A stretch of DNA of 64,000 bases from Platycnemis pennipes (taxonomy: Eukaryota > Arthropoda > Insecta > Odonata > Platycnemididae): positions 73,279,672 to 73,343,671 of the forward strand of contig OW121857.1 of the NCBI GenBank assembly GCA_933228895.1, given 5' to 3'. Both the position numbers and the translations under genes were made by a program. This document shows positions 1 through 13,970 of the stretch, piece by piece (position 1 is the stretch's first letter; each line of letters starts with the position of its first letter). Below the pieces are notes generated by a model. That model was given only the letters and a program-made list of their open reading frames with translations. It was not told where the DNA came from and did no database searches.

Positions 1-494
1 AGTATTTCATCACAAGAAAAAGAGAGATAGGGATGAAACTTTATTTGTTTTATTTTCCTCGGAGATTTTTACTTATTTATTTTAATGATCTTCCTCTTTC
101 ATCTCCGCGATGTGTCCCCCTTCTGGGAGGTCACCTGGGCTCTGATGGTGTCCCCTCACACATTTCCTCCCCACCGCCAGCCAACCTCTTTCAGTCACCA
201 CCCACGCTGTCAGTCCGAAAACCCGGTGTCGAGACACTTCGCCGAGCCAGCAGCTTCCCGGGATCTGGTTGAGTTGGGAGATGGGTTTGGGAAAGATGGG
301 TGGGTCGATGTGGGCGTGCTGGGATGCGAAAGGAAACTATAAAATACTCTCCGGGCACAGTAACGAGACATTGGGCCTGAAGAATCCCGCCACGTGTTTC
401 CCCGAGTAAAAGGAGTTAAGCCGCTGTATTAAGGACTCTGACGAAGGTGGGGGAGCAATGGGAAAGCCGAGGGAAGAGACGTAGGTGTAAAAAA

Positions 495-640
495 GATTCC
501 TTTCCTCATGTCTCACGCACTCAACCCCTTTTGACTCTCATTTCTCTCCGCCCCCATTCCATCGCCTCCCTTTCTTCCTTCACCTACCCCTCCTCCTCCT
601 GCCCTCCTCTACCCTCGACAACTCTCTCTCCACCCTTAAA
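495..640. repeat. Pyrimidine-rich tract
   Basis: The + strand is mostly C and T, with many CCTCC and CTCTC clusters. The open frame at 447-761 runs through it and translates into Ser/Pro/Leu-rich low-complexity sequence, so it is not called as a gene. Confidence 0.75.
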
Positions 641-2814
641 GCTTTGCGTCGTGAAAATGGATGTTTATCTTCCCAGCGTTCCCTTTTCACTGGCTCTGGA
701 ATTCATAAGTGTACCGAGCGCACGGAGATATGTTTTAGACGTCTCCCTAGGAAAGGGTTAAAGGGAATATTTCGTCGCCTTCCTCGCAAGGATGTCGGCG
801 GATCAGCATGACGAGGTTTGCTTGCAAATTTTGGGTTTATATGCCTCTGATACTGAAGCGTATGCTGTCTCTTATCTTCTGAATGTCACAAGTCCTTAAA
901 GTACTTGTATAACCTACCCACATCCGTAGTGATGAAGCGTGCGATTAGCAGCGCTATGAAACCTAACGGCTATGATTTTTGGTGACTACTCAGTATACTT
1001 GGCTCCAGCTTCAATGTAAAGGAGTGATACTAGTGCCAAAGGTGCCTGTGTAGGTAATTCCAGACTTGAATAAGGGTATTGGAATGACTGTCTTCACCAT
1101 TCACATATGCCGTAACCATTAAATAATCAGAGCATTTTCTACTAATGCCATTGGTTCTCTGCAACGGTACTTAAATTAAATATTGTATTAGAAAATGATT
1201 TTATAAGTTATAATTTTTAATGCTGATGGAAAAACAAGAATTAAAGGCATAACGAGTTTAAGGAATTAATAGACATTATACTCTAAAATTAATTATCTGG
1301 TTAATTTTATTTTATTTATTCTAAGAGAATTTTTCTGAGTGAAACAAATGCCCAAAAAGATTAACACAAATATTTGATTTTTTCTAAAATACAATACTAC
1401 GACTAGACTGTCATATACGTTTCAACTCTTTTCAATGTGACATGGTTAAGTCATTTTTGATTAATGATGGTCTCAAAGATTTTGAGATTATTATATGTCT
1501 GAGGAAGGCTTACAAATTATGTAACATACGAATTTTACTAATATCTATAGTCAATTACTGTTGAGGAACATTAAACTAATACTTGTTTTATTCATTTTAT
1601 GAATCATCTCATTCTCTTTGCTAAGATATTTGTTGTACGCAGTAAGAAATTACACTCATATTATCGCCCCGTATTTTATCTTGTAAACTTTTATTGAAAT
1701 TCATAAATTCCGCTTCCTAATTGATCATGATTAAATAGAGTAAATGATATCATTAATTAGTATATTAATTAGTCAACCTATTGTATTTCAGATGATCATG
1801 CAGACAGCTGTTCCCGATTCGGTAATGTGCCAATTCTTTAATCTGAAATACCTGTCTTGAAACCGCGCTTTTTATTCCGTGTTCTCTTAAAATATTTTGT
1901 CATAAATTCATTTTTTCTTTCAATTTCATAAGCATTTAAATTCGAAGCACTTGGCTTCTTTTGAGGATGTTTTTTCATGTTCGCCCATTTTTCTTCTCTG
2001 TCGTAGTCTAGCTAACTACCTTTTAACTATTTTTTCATTTCTTTATTGTTTGTTAATTTTAAAACATACTATTCCTCCAAGAGTTAGTAATTTGAAGCTA
2101 AATAATATCCCTCCTCCAGTGACTAAGTTGGTTATTTCACGCAAACATTCGATATTAACGTTTATTCATTAATTTCTCTATGCGTACGCGCTTTTAAAAG
2201 CTGTCACCGCCTACATAGTGTACTTACCTTATAGGGTGAATGATAATGTTTAATTTTATAGATTCATTATTAATACGTCCTTCGAATGATATTCAGGTAG
2301 CATGAGAATGTAATCAATCAAGCTGAGCTAGAGAGCACAAGCAGTTGTGTTGTTTACACTTCGCTTGAAATTCGACATTGGTCTCATTAATTCGTTCACA
2401 TGGGGATGAAAAAATGTTTAATGCGTAACTGTGTGTGCATCCATCATTATATTCAAATGTATTACCGATGCGTCCGAATGTGTCAATACTTCTCACTCGC
2501 CAGCGAGTTCTTCGCGCGAAGTGGTATTAAAACAAGATCAAAATCGCGATTTGATGAGTGCAAAAACAGCGAGTTTTATATTTTATCTTGTAGATACGAT
2601 CGCGTTTCAGGGAGGGTGGGCGGCAGAAATGAAAAACAAGCGTCTCCCAATATCTCCCGCGTCCCCAAATTATGTACGAAATCGGCGGAACTCCTAGTTT
2701 TTTTTCAAGTGCATGTGCACCTCGTGGAAACAAATGACTGTGACGGTTATCCTCGGATGATGGATCGAAAAACAAAAACGAGTCATATCCGGAGGGCGAA
2801 GTAGTGTGAGGTGC

Positions 2815-2840
2815 GGGAGGGGGGGTCGAGGGTGAGGGGG
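2815..2840 (+). other. G-quadruplex motif
   Basis: Four G-runs of three or more (2815-2817, 2819-2825, 2830-2832, 2836-2840) are separated by loops of 1, 4 and 3 nt, meeting the usual G-quadruplex rule on the sense strand of the intron. It sits in a G-rich block at about 2790-2870. Confidence 0.75.
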
Positions 2841-3429
2841 AGGAGAATGTGGTGGAGGGAGGGGGTAGTTTTAGGCTGAAAAAAGAGGAGGGGAGTGACG
2901 TCTCGTATCAGATTCAATGCAACTCGCGCACAGAACGTTAAGCTAATTCCGATGCCGTTTTGTTCCTCCTTCGCGCACGCTTTTGTTTTCGACCCGGCAG
3001 GCCCCGTTCGACCTCGTACCTCTTCCCGCCAGGAAAGCCTTCTACCCCATTTGACCGACGGGACTCAAAACCCTTTAGGACTCAACTTGAATCCATCAAC
3101 ATGGATCTCCTTCCGTCTTGCGTATTTCGCTGCTCGCCCCGACACGCGCGTCACCTTCTTTGAGTCACCCATTTCGGTTTTGCTCTATGCCCTCTCTCTC
3201 GAGCTGTTTACAATCTTTATTTTTTTCGCCTGATGCGAGGGAAAGCAATAAGGGAAGGAGGGGGATTGCTTCATTGTGTGCTGGGTCAGGATGTATCTCC
3301 CCGCCCCCCTTCCATCCGAAAATTTCCTCCTAACCTTCGTGGAAAGCCAATGAAAATCGTTGCCGGAAAAGGGTGAAGGGAAGCTTTGAGCCGAGTTTAT
3401 CGATTGATGTCGCTTAGCAACGAGGGTAC

Positions 3430-3800
3430 CGCCCCCACTTCCCCCTCCTAACCGCCCACCTACCAAACGCCACCCTCCACCCCCTCTCTCACTCTCTCCC
3501 CGCTTTCCCGACAAACCCTTCTTTCCCCTCCCGGATCCGTAGCATTCCTTCGCTTCCCCTGGATTAGCCGGAATACCGTGTAACCAGGGGGTGAGGGGGG
3601 AGCGACAGGATTCTGCCATTGCTGTGAGGGGAACTGCTGGCGGGATATACTCGTATTATTCCCATCAGACCCTTTCCCCTCACCCCAGAGCCTTTCCTTC
3701 CGCCCCTGTTCCTGTCCTTTCCACAATTCCCTCCGTTCCTGCACGAAAAAAATCGACCAATCAGTTTTCTCTCTCTTTCTCCACCCCCCTACCCTGCATG
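3430..3800. repeat. Pyrimidine-rich tract in two parts
   Basis: Parts at about 3430-3560 and 3660-3800 are C/T-rich on the + strand, split by a short mixed segment. Open frames on either strand here are low-complexity (Ser/Pro or Gly/Arg/Glu) and have no domain. Confidence 0.7.
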
Positions 3801-4909
3801 TCCTATCCAATTCTCGAATTTTATACGTTTTTTCGTATCCGGGGGAAATTTTCGCTGGACTTTTTATGATGAGAGCCAGGGTGAAGTCTTCTCTGATGTC
3901 TTGTTACTTCCCTAAATATGTCAGACTTTTTCCTGTTTAAACTCGGTGAATTATAAAATGTTATGCCACGGATATGACGATTTATTTTTATTCCTCACTC
4001 GGAGACGGTATTGTCTTTTTTTAATTTTAAGATATAGTTTACTGTCCGAAGCAGTTACATATATGGCATATGTTAGAGAATTATCTAAACCAGTATAAAT
4101 GTGCATGAGTGTGAGTTGATGTTCTGGGGATTGAAATGCTGGAATGAGCATGTGGTGTTAAAACAATAAGTGAATAGTTTTAGCTTTTTGTACCCAAAGC
4201 AAAGCCCAAAGAAAAAGCTGGCTATTCATTGAACCGTAAAAGAGCTGATAGTTTGGGACCACAGATATCATTATTTTAGCCTAAAAATTATTTTAGGGCA
4301 TTTTCTCGTATGAGCATTTAAATATGGCTTTTAAAGATACGAGGCATGGAAACAACGATGATCATTTCTTTTAAAAAAAGATACTTCTGTATTTGCATAA
4401 TTATTTTCCTTAAATGATGAAACCCATTCTTATTACAAATTAATGAGAAAAACTTAGTATCGAATCAGTTCAATAGACGGCCCATACATGTTATGGCATT
4501 ATGGATTGATTTTTGCATATCCAATCAGCTCCCTTATAGAGTTCAGTCATTATTGAAGTGTTCTTACTCTGCTCTTTAATTTTATGAATATGAAATTTAG
4601 TGTACTTTCCCGGAATCCTCATTAATTATTTTCTTAAATGGAAATTCATGATACAAGACCTAAGCATCAAAGTTTGATGAGTTAATCTCTGGAGAAGGGG
4701 ATGCATGCGAAATATTTACAAGTTACCTACTCTACCCTTTTCAGACCTGTTGGGTAAGATGTTGAAAGCGATGGGTGTTCCCTCAAGTCCAGGTCAAGAC
4801 AGCTCCGCGTTTCAATCAAATTCGAGGCGCGGCCCCGTAAATCATTCTTGTCCAACGAAGGGAATCTCCCTGCGGAACAGGCCCCGGGGTACTTGGAATG
4901 ATCGCTCAC

Positions 4910-5480
4910 AAAAGAACACCTTCCCAAGTCCAGTATTGCCGACCATTTTTTCCCCATGCGTTCCGAACCTCGACTCACCTGGGAAACAGTATTTTCCATA
5001 CCATCCGCAGCATCGGAATCTTCTCCCTCTTTTAAAGAGTGCCTCCGGGGCATCCGGGAAAATATTCCCGAAGCCCTTCCTTCCCTCTCTCCCGTCTGAA
5101 GCTATTGCCCTCCTCACATGCGCACACAGTCGAAACACAGGCTCCATCCTCCCTTCCCTCACAAATCTTCTCTTCCCCCCTACCTCCCCTCCTGCGTCGT
5201 GGATATTCCTCGGGCTGTGCTGGATAGGACTGGGGCTCGGGCGGGCCACCAGGAGTCCGGTCCGTCCCTTCCTCATATTGCATACAAATCGTCCATTTTA
5301 CCCCGGCCAAAAACGATGGCTCAAGCGCTCCGGACGGAATTAGAGTTCCCTCAGTTTTCCCATATCCTGCCCTTCGCTGCCTCTCCCACTCTGCCCTTCT
5401 CCTCTCCCTACCTGTCGCTTGTCCAGTCCTCGTTCCGTTCATTATCAATCATTTCTCTCAGGTGGGTCTCGTCTACAAAT
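4910..5480. repeat. Long pyrimidine-rich, GC-richer tract
   Basis: About 570 bp of C/T-biased sequence with scattered CpGs. Overlapping open frames of 130-210 codons occur on both strands here because stop codons are rare in such DNA. Their translations show no recognisable domain, and no frame stands out. Confidence 0.7.
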
Positions 5481-8469
5481 TCTTTTCCCCCGTGCGTCCG
5501 ACTTCCACTCCTCATGTGAGTGTTGACCTCTTGAGATGGGTTCGATGACGATCAATCTGGCCGATGAGATCATTAGCCCCGTTAATAGTCTTACCTAAGA
5601 GCAGTAACTGAATCCGAGATACGTTAGGTTTAATGGATTCAGATCATGGGGTGGTTGCGATTTGAAATCTACAATATTTTTGCTCTACTTGGAATTTAAA
5701 ACTAATATAATAATAGTATTAGTTTTAACGTAGGTACTCTATCTGCTGATGATAAGTTCCTCTATCTAATCTAAGCCTAAAGAAAAAGAAATTTTATGAA
5801 CCATTGCTGAAAATTTTAAGTAATAAATGAAAAGTTCGTCACGGAAAAAGGAAACATTTATATAATATATTCCAACAGTAATTTGAACTGAAACATTTCC
5901 TCACTTGTTTTGAATTCATCCCACTATTATATTTATATATATCTTAAAAAATGTATACGAAGTACTATGTATTTTGCCTCACATTCCTTGTCGGACATTT
6001 TCATTGATATCTTTTTAGAGGGAAACCTAACTTGTTCGGCTAACAATGTTCACCGGAGTTTAATGGTCAGTTTCATCCATTGACTGCTCGGTCATGAAAT
6101 TTTTGTACGGGCGAAATTAAGTTACCATCATGCCGCGGACATTGCAAAAAGTTTTTTTTCAGGTCCTCGGTTTCTTCTATTTTCCCATTGAGAATGGTAA
6201 TGAAAACTCGAATATCTCCATGATGCCTTTAACTTTAACGCCGGGATAAAGCGAATGACAGAAGTTGGTCTGAGAGCCACTTGGGCTCTGCGCGAGAATG
6301 GTTGCTTTGGTTAACGCGAACGATTCAATGAAATAACGCCGGCTAAACCCCTTGGCATGTCCACGGAATCCGCGGCAAGATTTACCGCTTGGTCATTTGC
6401 AACCGTTGAACTTAAGACGCAAGCTATTTCTTGTCTCCGGAGACGCGGGTATTTTTATATATTAGGGGAGGAGGGAGGAGGAGAAGCGGGTGGGAGAGTG
6501 TGGAAAAGAAAGGGGGGGGTTGAGAAACACGAGGCCGTAAAGTTGGGTCTTACCCCGCATGTTATTCCTCACCACGCCTTAAAATAATCCACCCCTCCTT
6601 TGATGCACCTTTTGATAAAATCTACGGGGGCATAAAACTCGTGGCACGATTTAAGTGCATCGCTGTGAGCGCGATGGAAGTCACTAACCGTCCCTTTCTG
6701 ATTGCTTCTCCCGGGGACACTTTCACATGCTTATTCATATATTTAAATATACGCGGGAGCATCCGAGGGAGGAGTTGTACCCGAGACGAATCCTCCTCTC
6801 GGTACCGCAGAGGCTTCTCACCCTTCTCGAGGTGTAACTTGTGAGACCGCTGGCTTGTGGCGATCCTCCTCAACCCAACCTCTCTTCCTTTATCGCCACT
6901 TTTCTCTCCCATTCCGGACGCGTAGTTGTAACAGCGTCGTCTCTTCCTTTTCCCGAGACGTGGGTCAATGACAGCGTTTTCAGACGGGGCCAACCTCACA
7001 TCCCTCCGAGTTTTCCACATGCCAATGGCAGGGAAGAGGCAAAATGAGTTCCTTGAAGATTTTAAGAGTCGTTTTAATTTTCTTTGTTCCAACAAATCGT
7101 CATTACTGAAGAAGAAGAAAAAATATCTCAACTAGGTTGGTTAGTAGCTATTTTTCGAAAGAGGAAACTGGAATCCAAAGTCATTGGTAAAATTTAGTGT
7201 TGGTAGGGGATTGGATAAGGGTAGAAATTTTTCTGGAAAAGGAGAAAGACGGAGAGAAAAAAAACAGTCTAAATTAATCAATTCATAGAAAAGGTACATG
7301 AGATCTTCGGTTGAACGCCACATCATAGGGAAGGAATACTGAGCTCCAAATACTCTTCACACAGAACTGAAGTAGAGACTAGGGTGGCTAATGCATTCCA
7401 AAAGATTATTAAAAACTCTCCACTAGACGTAAGGTTTTTTTAAAATTATTGTCATTTAGCTTTGCATGAACTATTTACCCATTAACCATAATTTATTTCT
7501 TCATATATGTGTAATTTCCGCCTATCTTCATCAGCTCTTATTCTTTCTTAAAATGTTCGTGTAAGTATTGGTTATTAATAATCTGAATGTGTACTCAATT
7601 CATGTCAGTGTCAGCGCGTTTTCATTAAAATCAGGGTCTCTGTAAAATATATAATGATGACAATATCAGGTGCAGTGCTACGTACGTTGATTTGGCGTTA
7701 TAAAGCTTCGTCTTGGTGCCTGTTGTTTATATTACGCCAATGTAAATGCGGAGTTCCTCTCTTATTTTCCTCTAGCACGACATCCAAATAATTCTCATTT
7801 ATTTATGAGCAATCAGTAATTGGTCGTCTCTCAAAGTAACAATAGCTATGTATGCTTTGTAACCTGCTGTTGAGAAGTTGAATGCTTAATGAACGTGCGT
7901 AGAGGAACGGATGTCATCAATGTTTGATGCCCTCTAAGTCTAGCCTTGCAGATACCGAGGTACGGTAAGGTTGTCGGCAATGCTAAGGTTGACTCTGAAC
8001 ATTTTATTTTGCTATTTTTGGTTTGCGTATTCAGCTCATCCAAATGTGATGTGGACACGCATTTTATTCATCAACATTGAGGAGTTCTTTCATCTCCCGA
8101 GTGCCACAGGCTGGCAATTTTATTTCCACCAGAGCCCGCGAGATTTATCAGCCGCCGTCGAAAATCGCCAAGAATTTTAATTGAATCGGATCCACCGAGA
8201 ACAGCGGTCAAAATAATAGGATCGCTTGCATATGTTTTTCATTTATGATGCGTATATATCCATCCTCGGTGCCATATAATGTTTCAGAACGCGAATATAA
8301 ATCTTCGATTATTTCCGTTTCCTAACCTGTCCTACCAATCAGTTTTTCACCTCCCTTCCCTTTAAGCGTCTCGTCTCTCAGTTGACGTCCGGAACCTGGC
8401 GGGTTTTAACGAGAGAGCAACCCAACGAGCTCTCCTTCCCGTCCCGATGGAATGGGAATTTTTTCGTAT

Positions 8470-8765
8470 TTGCATACGCGCGACGTGGAACGGGGAGGTT
8501 GAAGGAAGGAAGGAAGATAGAGAGAGGGTGATGGAAGGATGTGGAGAGACGTACAAGGCAAGAGGGAAAATGAGGAGATGGGAGGAGGGAAAAAGGATAA
8601 GAAGGCAGAGGAGGGAGAAAAATAAAAGCTGTCGTGGAGGCGAAAGAGGAAAAGAAGGCTCCTTCAGTTATTAGAACCGGTCACCAATTATTTCAGCCCC
8701 CTCTTCTTTTTCCGTCTCGTGTATCTCCTTGACTGATCTCTCTTTCTCTCTCTCCCCCTCCTCTA
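8470..8765. repeat. Purine-rich tract followed by pyrimidine-rich tract
   Basis: From 8470 to about 8670 the + strand is A/G-rich (GAAGGAAGGAAGG and GGGAGGAG-like runs). From about 8690 to 8765 it is C/T-rich (TCTCTCTTTCTCTCTCTCC). The switch occurs within about 30 bp. Confidence 0.75.
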
Positions 8766-9299
8766 GAGTGAGGAGGACCCGGCTTACAATTTGAGACACA
8801 GTTGGAGGGAAGAAGAAGAATTCTCGAGGGCTCGGCTCAAAAACGCTGCGTTTCCTTTCGTCCCGACATCATTAAGGGCCTCTGGGATCGGGAAAGCAGA
8901 GACTCGGGAGTAGCGGGCAATGCCATAACTTTTGTGACACCCCCTCCTCATCCTCGTGTTATTTTTTTCCACAAACGAGTGTCACTGGATAGGAAGTCGA
9001 GAATAAACATTTCCCCTTTTTCCGTTTCAAAGGGCTAAGGGATTTTTTTTCCTGTGATAAGGAAATCGATGCGTGGGCCCTCTCGTTAGCGCGGTAGATA
9101 TATGTGGTTCGAAGGAACGACTATTTCCTCATTTGGCTTACAGAATTTTTGTATAGTGAGTGCATGCATATGAGTTGTCTTTGGTTTTGGGTCCTTTTGA
9201 ATGGTCTTTTAGTGTAATAGTGGTTTGTTACAGTAGATCCGCTAGAGGAATAGGCATTTCGACAACATTTGAAGACCCTTGTCCAAGTAAATGAGCTTA

Positions 9300-10400
9300 T
9301 ATTCTGCATGGAAGCTTAGTAAATAATTTTCTAATGCCAACAAAGTTGTTCAGTTTACGTAAAACCAAGGTTGTGTATCATCTTCAGATATCTACATACA
9401 AACATTAATGTACCATATTACCTATGGATATAATTTTAAATATCCGTTGTAAATACGACAATGGAGGATGCTCAGAATATATTGTGCAGTGGATCAATAG
9501 ATACTTTAGTTGATACTTTAATAACATTCTGAAATAAGCCCATAGTTCACTAATAAAATACAAATCTACAATATTATCTCCTCAACAAAATGAAAAGCTA
9601 CGCTTAAACATAAATGGCTATTTGTTAGTTTCATTCTCTCGTTTTGGACTTCAAATTCGAAATTGAAAATAGCTGATGATTTTCGCATTACCGAATAGAA
9701 AATTGATGTTCGTTCCCGTAATAGTTCGTGAGACTTATTTCCCAAAAATCAATTGAAAGTGATGGTGGATGTTTCATTTTTACACTCTGAATAACCACTT
9801 ATTGTTGCTTAAGAGAAGAGTGATAACTTATTCGTTCATATCTTTAGACAAACTAGCATTATGAAGGCAATCGTCTAGGGACAAATGAATGGGAAGCATT
9901 AAAAAGTGGGTCTTGTATTAACTATATAGAGCCAGTAGTGATAGAGGTGAAAAGAATAAGCTTGTATATGTGAAGTAAGTAGCTGATAGAGAATCTGGTG
10001 GAGAGGTTAAACCTATCTAAGGATCGTTGACTAATGATAATGATAACCTCTTAAAACTCAAATAAACTTTAAATACCTGGGGAGATCCTTAGCCAATTTC
10101 TTTTCTTTTACCTTGAGGTTCAATACACATTAAATGCCCTATATTCCTCACCTAACTGTTTTATTCTAAATAATCTTATGTCTGTTTCTTCCTTTTCTTA
10201 AAATGGTGTGTATGCCATTATGAAACATTGTATTTTCACAGTTTTGGCTGATCAAAATGGAAAACCCGATTCCGTCAGCTGTACATCATTAATTCATTTT
10301 GACCAAATGATTGAGTTAATAATTTCGCGCCGAGCCATTAAAATACATTATGCTTTAAAAGCATATTGTAAAATGGCTTGGAGATCCGTATCCCATTTGA
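9300..10400. other. AT-rich intron block with nothing recognised
   Basis: About 1.1 kb of AT-rich sequence with only short chance open frames. No tRNA-like, inverted or tandem repeat was noticed. Confidence 0.6.
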
Positions 10401-12954
10401 TTTGTGCTCCGAATTAATTTTGAAGGCCATTGGAAATCATATAAAGCATGAAAGTTGGGAGCAATAAATAACTTCCCCAGGATTTCCCCGAGCGAGAGCT
10501 GCCATCGAGAATCCATCGTAAGGTGAACCATTTCCCGGGCGAAAAAAATAATGCCGAGTGTGCACAAAGGAAGGCGATTATTGGCCCGTGACGCACCTTG
10601 CGGCCTTGTGCCAAGATCGATTTTAACGATAGGATGGAAACTTGAAAAATAAAGGCGAAAAAATTCTCTCCCGTTGGTTTCCCTTTGGACCAACCGTCCT
10701 CCACTCCCGCCTTCCTCCACCTCTTCTCTCTCCGTTTCTCCACACGAAACTTTGGGGCCCTCAACTCCGCCCCCGGGGGCGTGGACGAAGGGGCCTGGCC
10801 CTCCCGGATCGTCTGCGGCTGATAAGCGGTGGGGATGGGGGCGGGGAGTCAGAAGGTGTACGGCCCCCGGGCAACGCAGATGTGGGAGGTGAATTCTTGC
10901 CGGGCCGGCTGGCGTAATGTGCCGTACAAATACCGGTGTTCGTTGGTCAGCGGCTGAGAGCCTCATGCCACGCATTGCTCAAAGCAGTAAAGGACTACTT
11001 CTCCAGAAAAATAGGAGGTATTCTATCAATCCCGCGCATGCAAGAGGGAAGCACATACGTGTGTTGCGTACTTCTATCTCCATTGCCTTTGCTTGGACGA
11101 TTCAGTTCATTTTTTGGTACGGTTTTCCTTCTAAATCCGCGGAAATTACGATCCTACAAATTTTAAGTGTGGAAAAATGATGCTTAGCAATATTTATATA
11201 GTTTTAAACAACAATATGCCGACAAAGCACGTTATTTCCCATACAAACTTAACTAAACCGCCTAGCCCTAGAAAAAAATTAAAAGGTAAAACCTATTTCT
11301 TGACAGTAGCGTATTGATATCCCTTCTTCGCCTCTAGAAAGTAAAATAGCGATATTAAAAATGTCACATAAGTAGTTTCTGAGGAGGTAATGGCATTGTT
11401 CTGGTGCCCTTTCAAAATATTAATTTCTCATAACCTGGAAAACACTGTTAGGAAATCTTACTTTGGACCTCAATCTCATCGATGAAAATAAACACTTCAC
11501 ACAGTACGTACTTCATTTATTTCTGACTTCGATTCTTAATTCTGTCTCCAGGTCAAAATGATATCTCGGTTGAATATTATTACTTTTCCCTGTGTAAAAT
11601 AGAAAATTATTGTACAATCGGCATTTAAAAGAAAAATAAATCATTCTTATAAATATCTGTTTACTTAAGTGCGTTAAGAATACTGATTTTGAGGTGAATA
11701 ACTAATGATACGATCAAAACTGTTTTTTTTGGAATTCGATTTTAATATTACAGGTAGAAATATATCTCACCTGTATCTACCTATTTATGGAATGAACTAT
11801 TTTTTTTATCAATCGCAATATCGTTGCAGATTGAAATATTAGACATTCCTTCACGCATAAAAGTACTGATACAAGGTTAAAGAACTATTTCTTTTGAACG
11901 CTGAATATGGGTGCTGCACAGAAAGAGTTATCGGAATGGTCATGTTTGCGTAGGTGGAAGTTGTTGCAGTCCGCCTCGCGCTTCACCATTGTTTTTCTGC
12001 AATGAGCGCGCCAAATCCTTCGCTGAGCGTGGTCACTCACGTGAAGCAAAGGAACTCCCGGTTCCGTGTTTGCAATGACAGCGTGATTTTTTTCGGGGCG
12101 AGGAAATGTGTTTGCTTGTCTCTAACCATCGTCTTGGGGCCTCTTTAACGTGGGTAGCGATCGAAGGGAGTCCATCACATTCCTCCAATGCAAATGAATG
12201 GGAAGCTCTCAACTATGTGTCCTCCAGTTGTGAATATATCCTTTCCTCAGGAGTTAATGGGTAGAAAATATGAGTTCTCCCGTTTGTCAGATCGTTGAAC
12301 GTTCTTAAAATTCACTAATTGTAGGTCTATGACTTTCTCATATATTATGAAAAACGGTGGCAATTATTCTGCGATTTCTTCTGTCCATGAACCTTTCTGA
12401 CCAGTTTTTATAATCTTTAATCAATGCCCTGTTTGTAGCGCAATTGAAATGATTATTGCAAAGATCTCAGTAATATTTGGTGGTCATTTCTGTTTTTTAG
12501 TCATTCCAATTTGTTGCACCTTTATGAAAATATTTTACAGCTCTCTTACTTTACATCCTCTTAGTTGCTTTTTACTGACGGAATGAAACCTGAGAAATAT
12601 AATTTCTCATTTTATCATCTGCATCAACTCGTCTACATTTGTAGCTATTTCAACTTTATAATGGATGTATTAAACTCAGTTTCTTTCCCCGATAAATGCG
12701 GTACTTAAAGTATGCTACAGAATACTTTTAAGGTTGAACATTACAAATGAGACACGAAATAATCTCCCTCAATCCTTTTCTATAGGCTTCTTCTTTTCTA
12801 TATATCTTTGTAAATAAACAACGTTGATTTTCTTACAATTAATATCAACAAGTATTCAAGTAACGAATGGTAAGAAGTTTTATATGTATTGTATAACATG
12901 ACATCCGTGTTTTCAAGTCTGTTTCCTTACTAATATTCACTTCAGTCCGGGAGG

Positions 12955-13200
12955 AAAGGTACAAGGATGGGAATGAAAGGGGAAGGAGAAAAGATGGAGA
13001 GAAACCTGGCAGTAGCCTGCTCTTACGCCAAACGGTGCCAAAGGGCCCACGGCTTAATTTCCTACCCAACGGACGTAGTACGTTACTTAAATGTGCTCCA
13101 TATGCTACTCAAGTAGGAGCCGGATGGATCGTGGACTACACATTCCATTCCCAGGATTCGAACCCGAAGCTCTCTCGCTGAAGGGCCAGTGCTTAACTTT
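12955..13200 (-). mobile_element. tRNA-headed SINE, family 1, copy A (tail poorly preserved)
   Basis: Read on the minus strand, a tRNA-like head has a B-box-like GGGTTCGAATCC (13154-13165 on the complement) and an upstream TTAAGCACTGGC that fits an eroded A box. The body continues with GTCCGTTGGGTAGGAAATTA and a CTTTGGCACC/GTTTGGCG segment, ending in the CAGGTTTCTCTCCATC motif shared with copy B at 16553-16850. The 3' tail seen in the other copies is missing or unrecognisable. No coding capacity. The low-coordinate boundary is approximate. Confidence 0.72.
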
Positions 13201-13609
13201 TATAATCAATTGAATATAAGTTGCACACCAAAGCAATATTTGATGTTAATCATGTGTATTCGGCCTTGTTTTATTCTTCAGCATTCGATTGCATAACTCT
13301 CTACCCATTTTATGTATTAAGAATTCACAAATATACTACACATTATTTATTTGTAGAGTAGCGGATAATATTTGCTTGCTCATAGATCTGAATGATGAGG
13401 AATAGTTCGTTTTCTTCTTTTTGCCACAGCTAACGACATCTCTCGGTCCAATATGCTACTCTTTATTTCGGCCCTATCCCTATGTCTGTCCCTTCATGTT
13501 TATGTGCAACGTCAACGTGTTTAAGGGTTGCTGGGAATTTTGGTGCGTCTCGGGGCCGTCGATCTCGACTCGTTTGAAGGGACAAGGTGTTGGACGTACG
13601 AAAGTCTAC

Positions 13610-13970
13610 TTGGGCCGGAGGGGAAGGATAGAGTTGTCGGAAGATGGCGGTAGAGGGAGAGCACGGTCTTCAAGTCCGCAAGCGTTAAGCTGGAATAGGG
13701 CGGGAATTAAATTTGAAATCTCTGGTTTTTGGGGGGGTTGTAGTTTTAGCGTTCGATTTTAGATCTGATCGTTTGGTGGGAGTGGCCTCTCTTCCCCTTC
13801 CTCTCCAATGCTCCTTTTCTCCAATTTCCTCTCTCCTGCCCACATCCGTAGCACCCCAACCTTTCCTCCCCCATCTCCTTGTCTCATTCCCTCTCAATCT
13901 CTCTTTTAAAACCACCCCCTATCCCGCCAAACACTCTCTCTCTCCCTCCCACCCTTTCTGAAAACCCACC
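13610..13970. repeat. Purine-rich then pyrimidine-rich tract
   Basis: A short A/G-rich segment (about 13610-13670) precedes a 180-bp C/T-rich tract (13790-13970) containing CTCTCTCTCCCTCC. Confidence 0.65.

Noticed and set aside
4705..5519. Several long open frames on both strands
   Set aside because: They share one pyrimidine-rich tract and have low-complexity translations; none shows a domain or splice structure.
10355..10975. 206-codon minus-strand open frame
   Set aside because: No recognisable domain, and other frames on both strands are open in the same GC-rich part (about 10640-10975).
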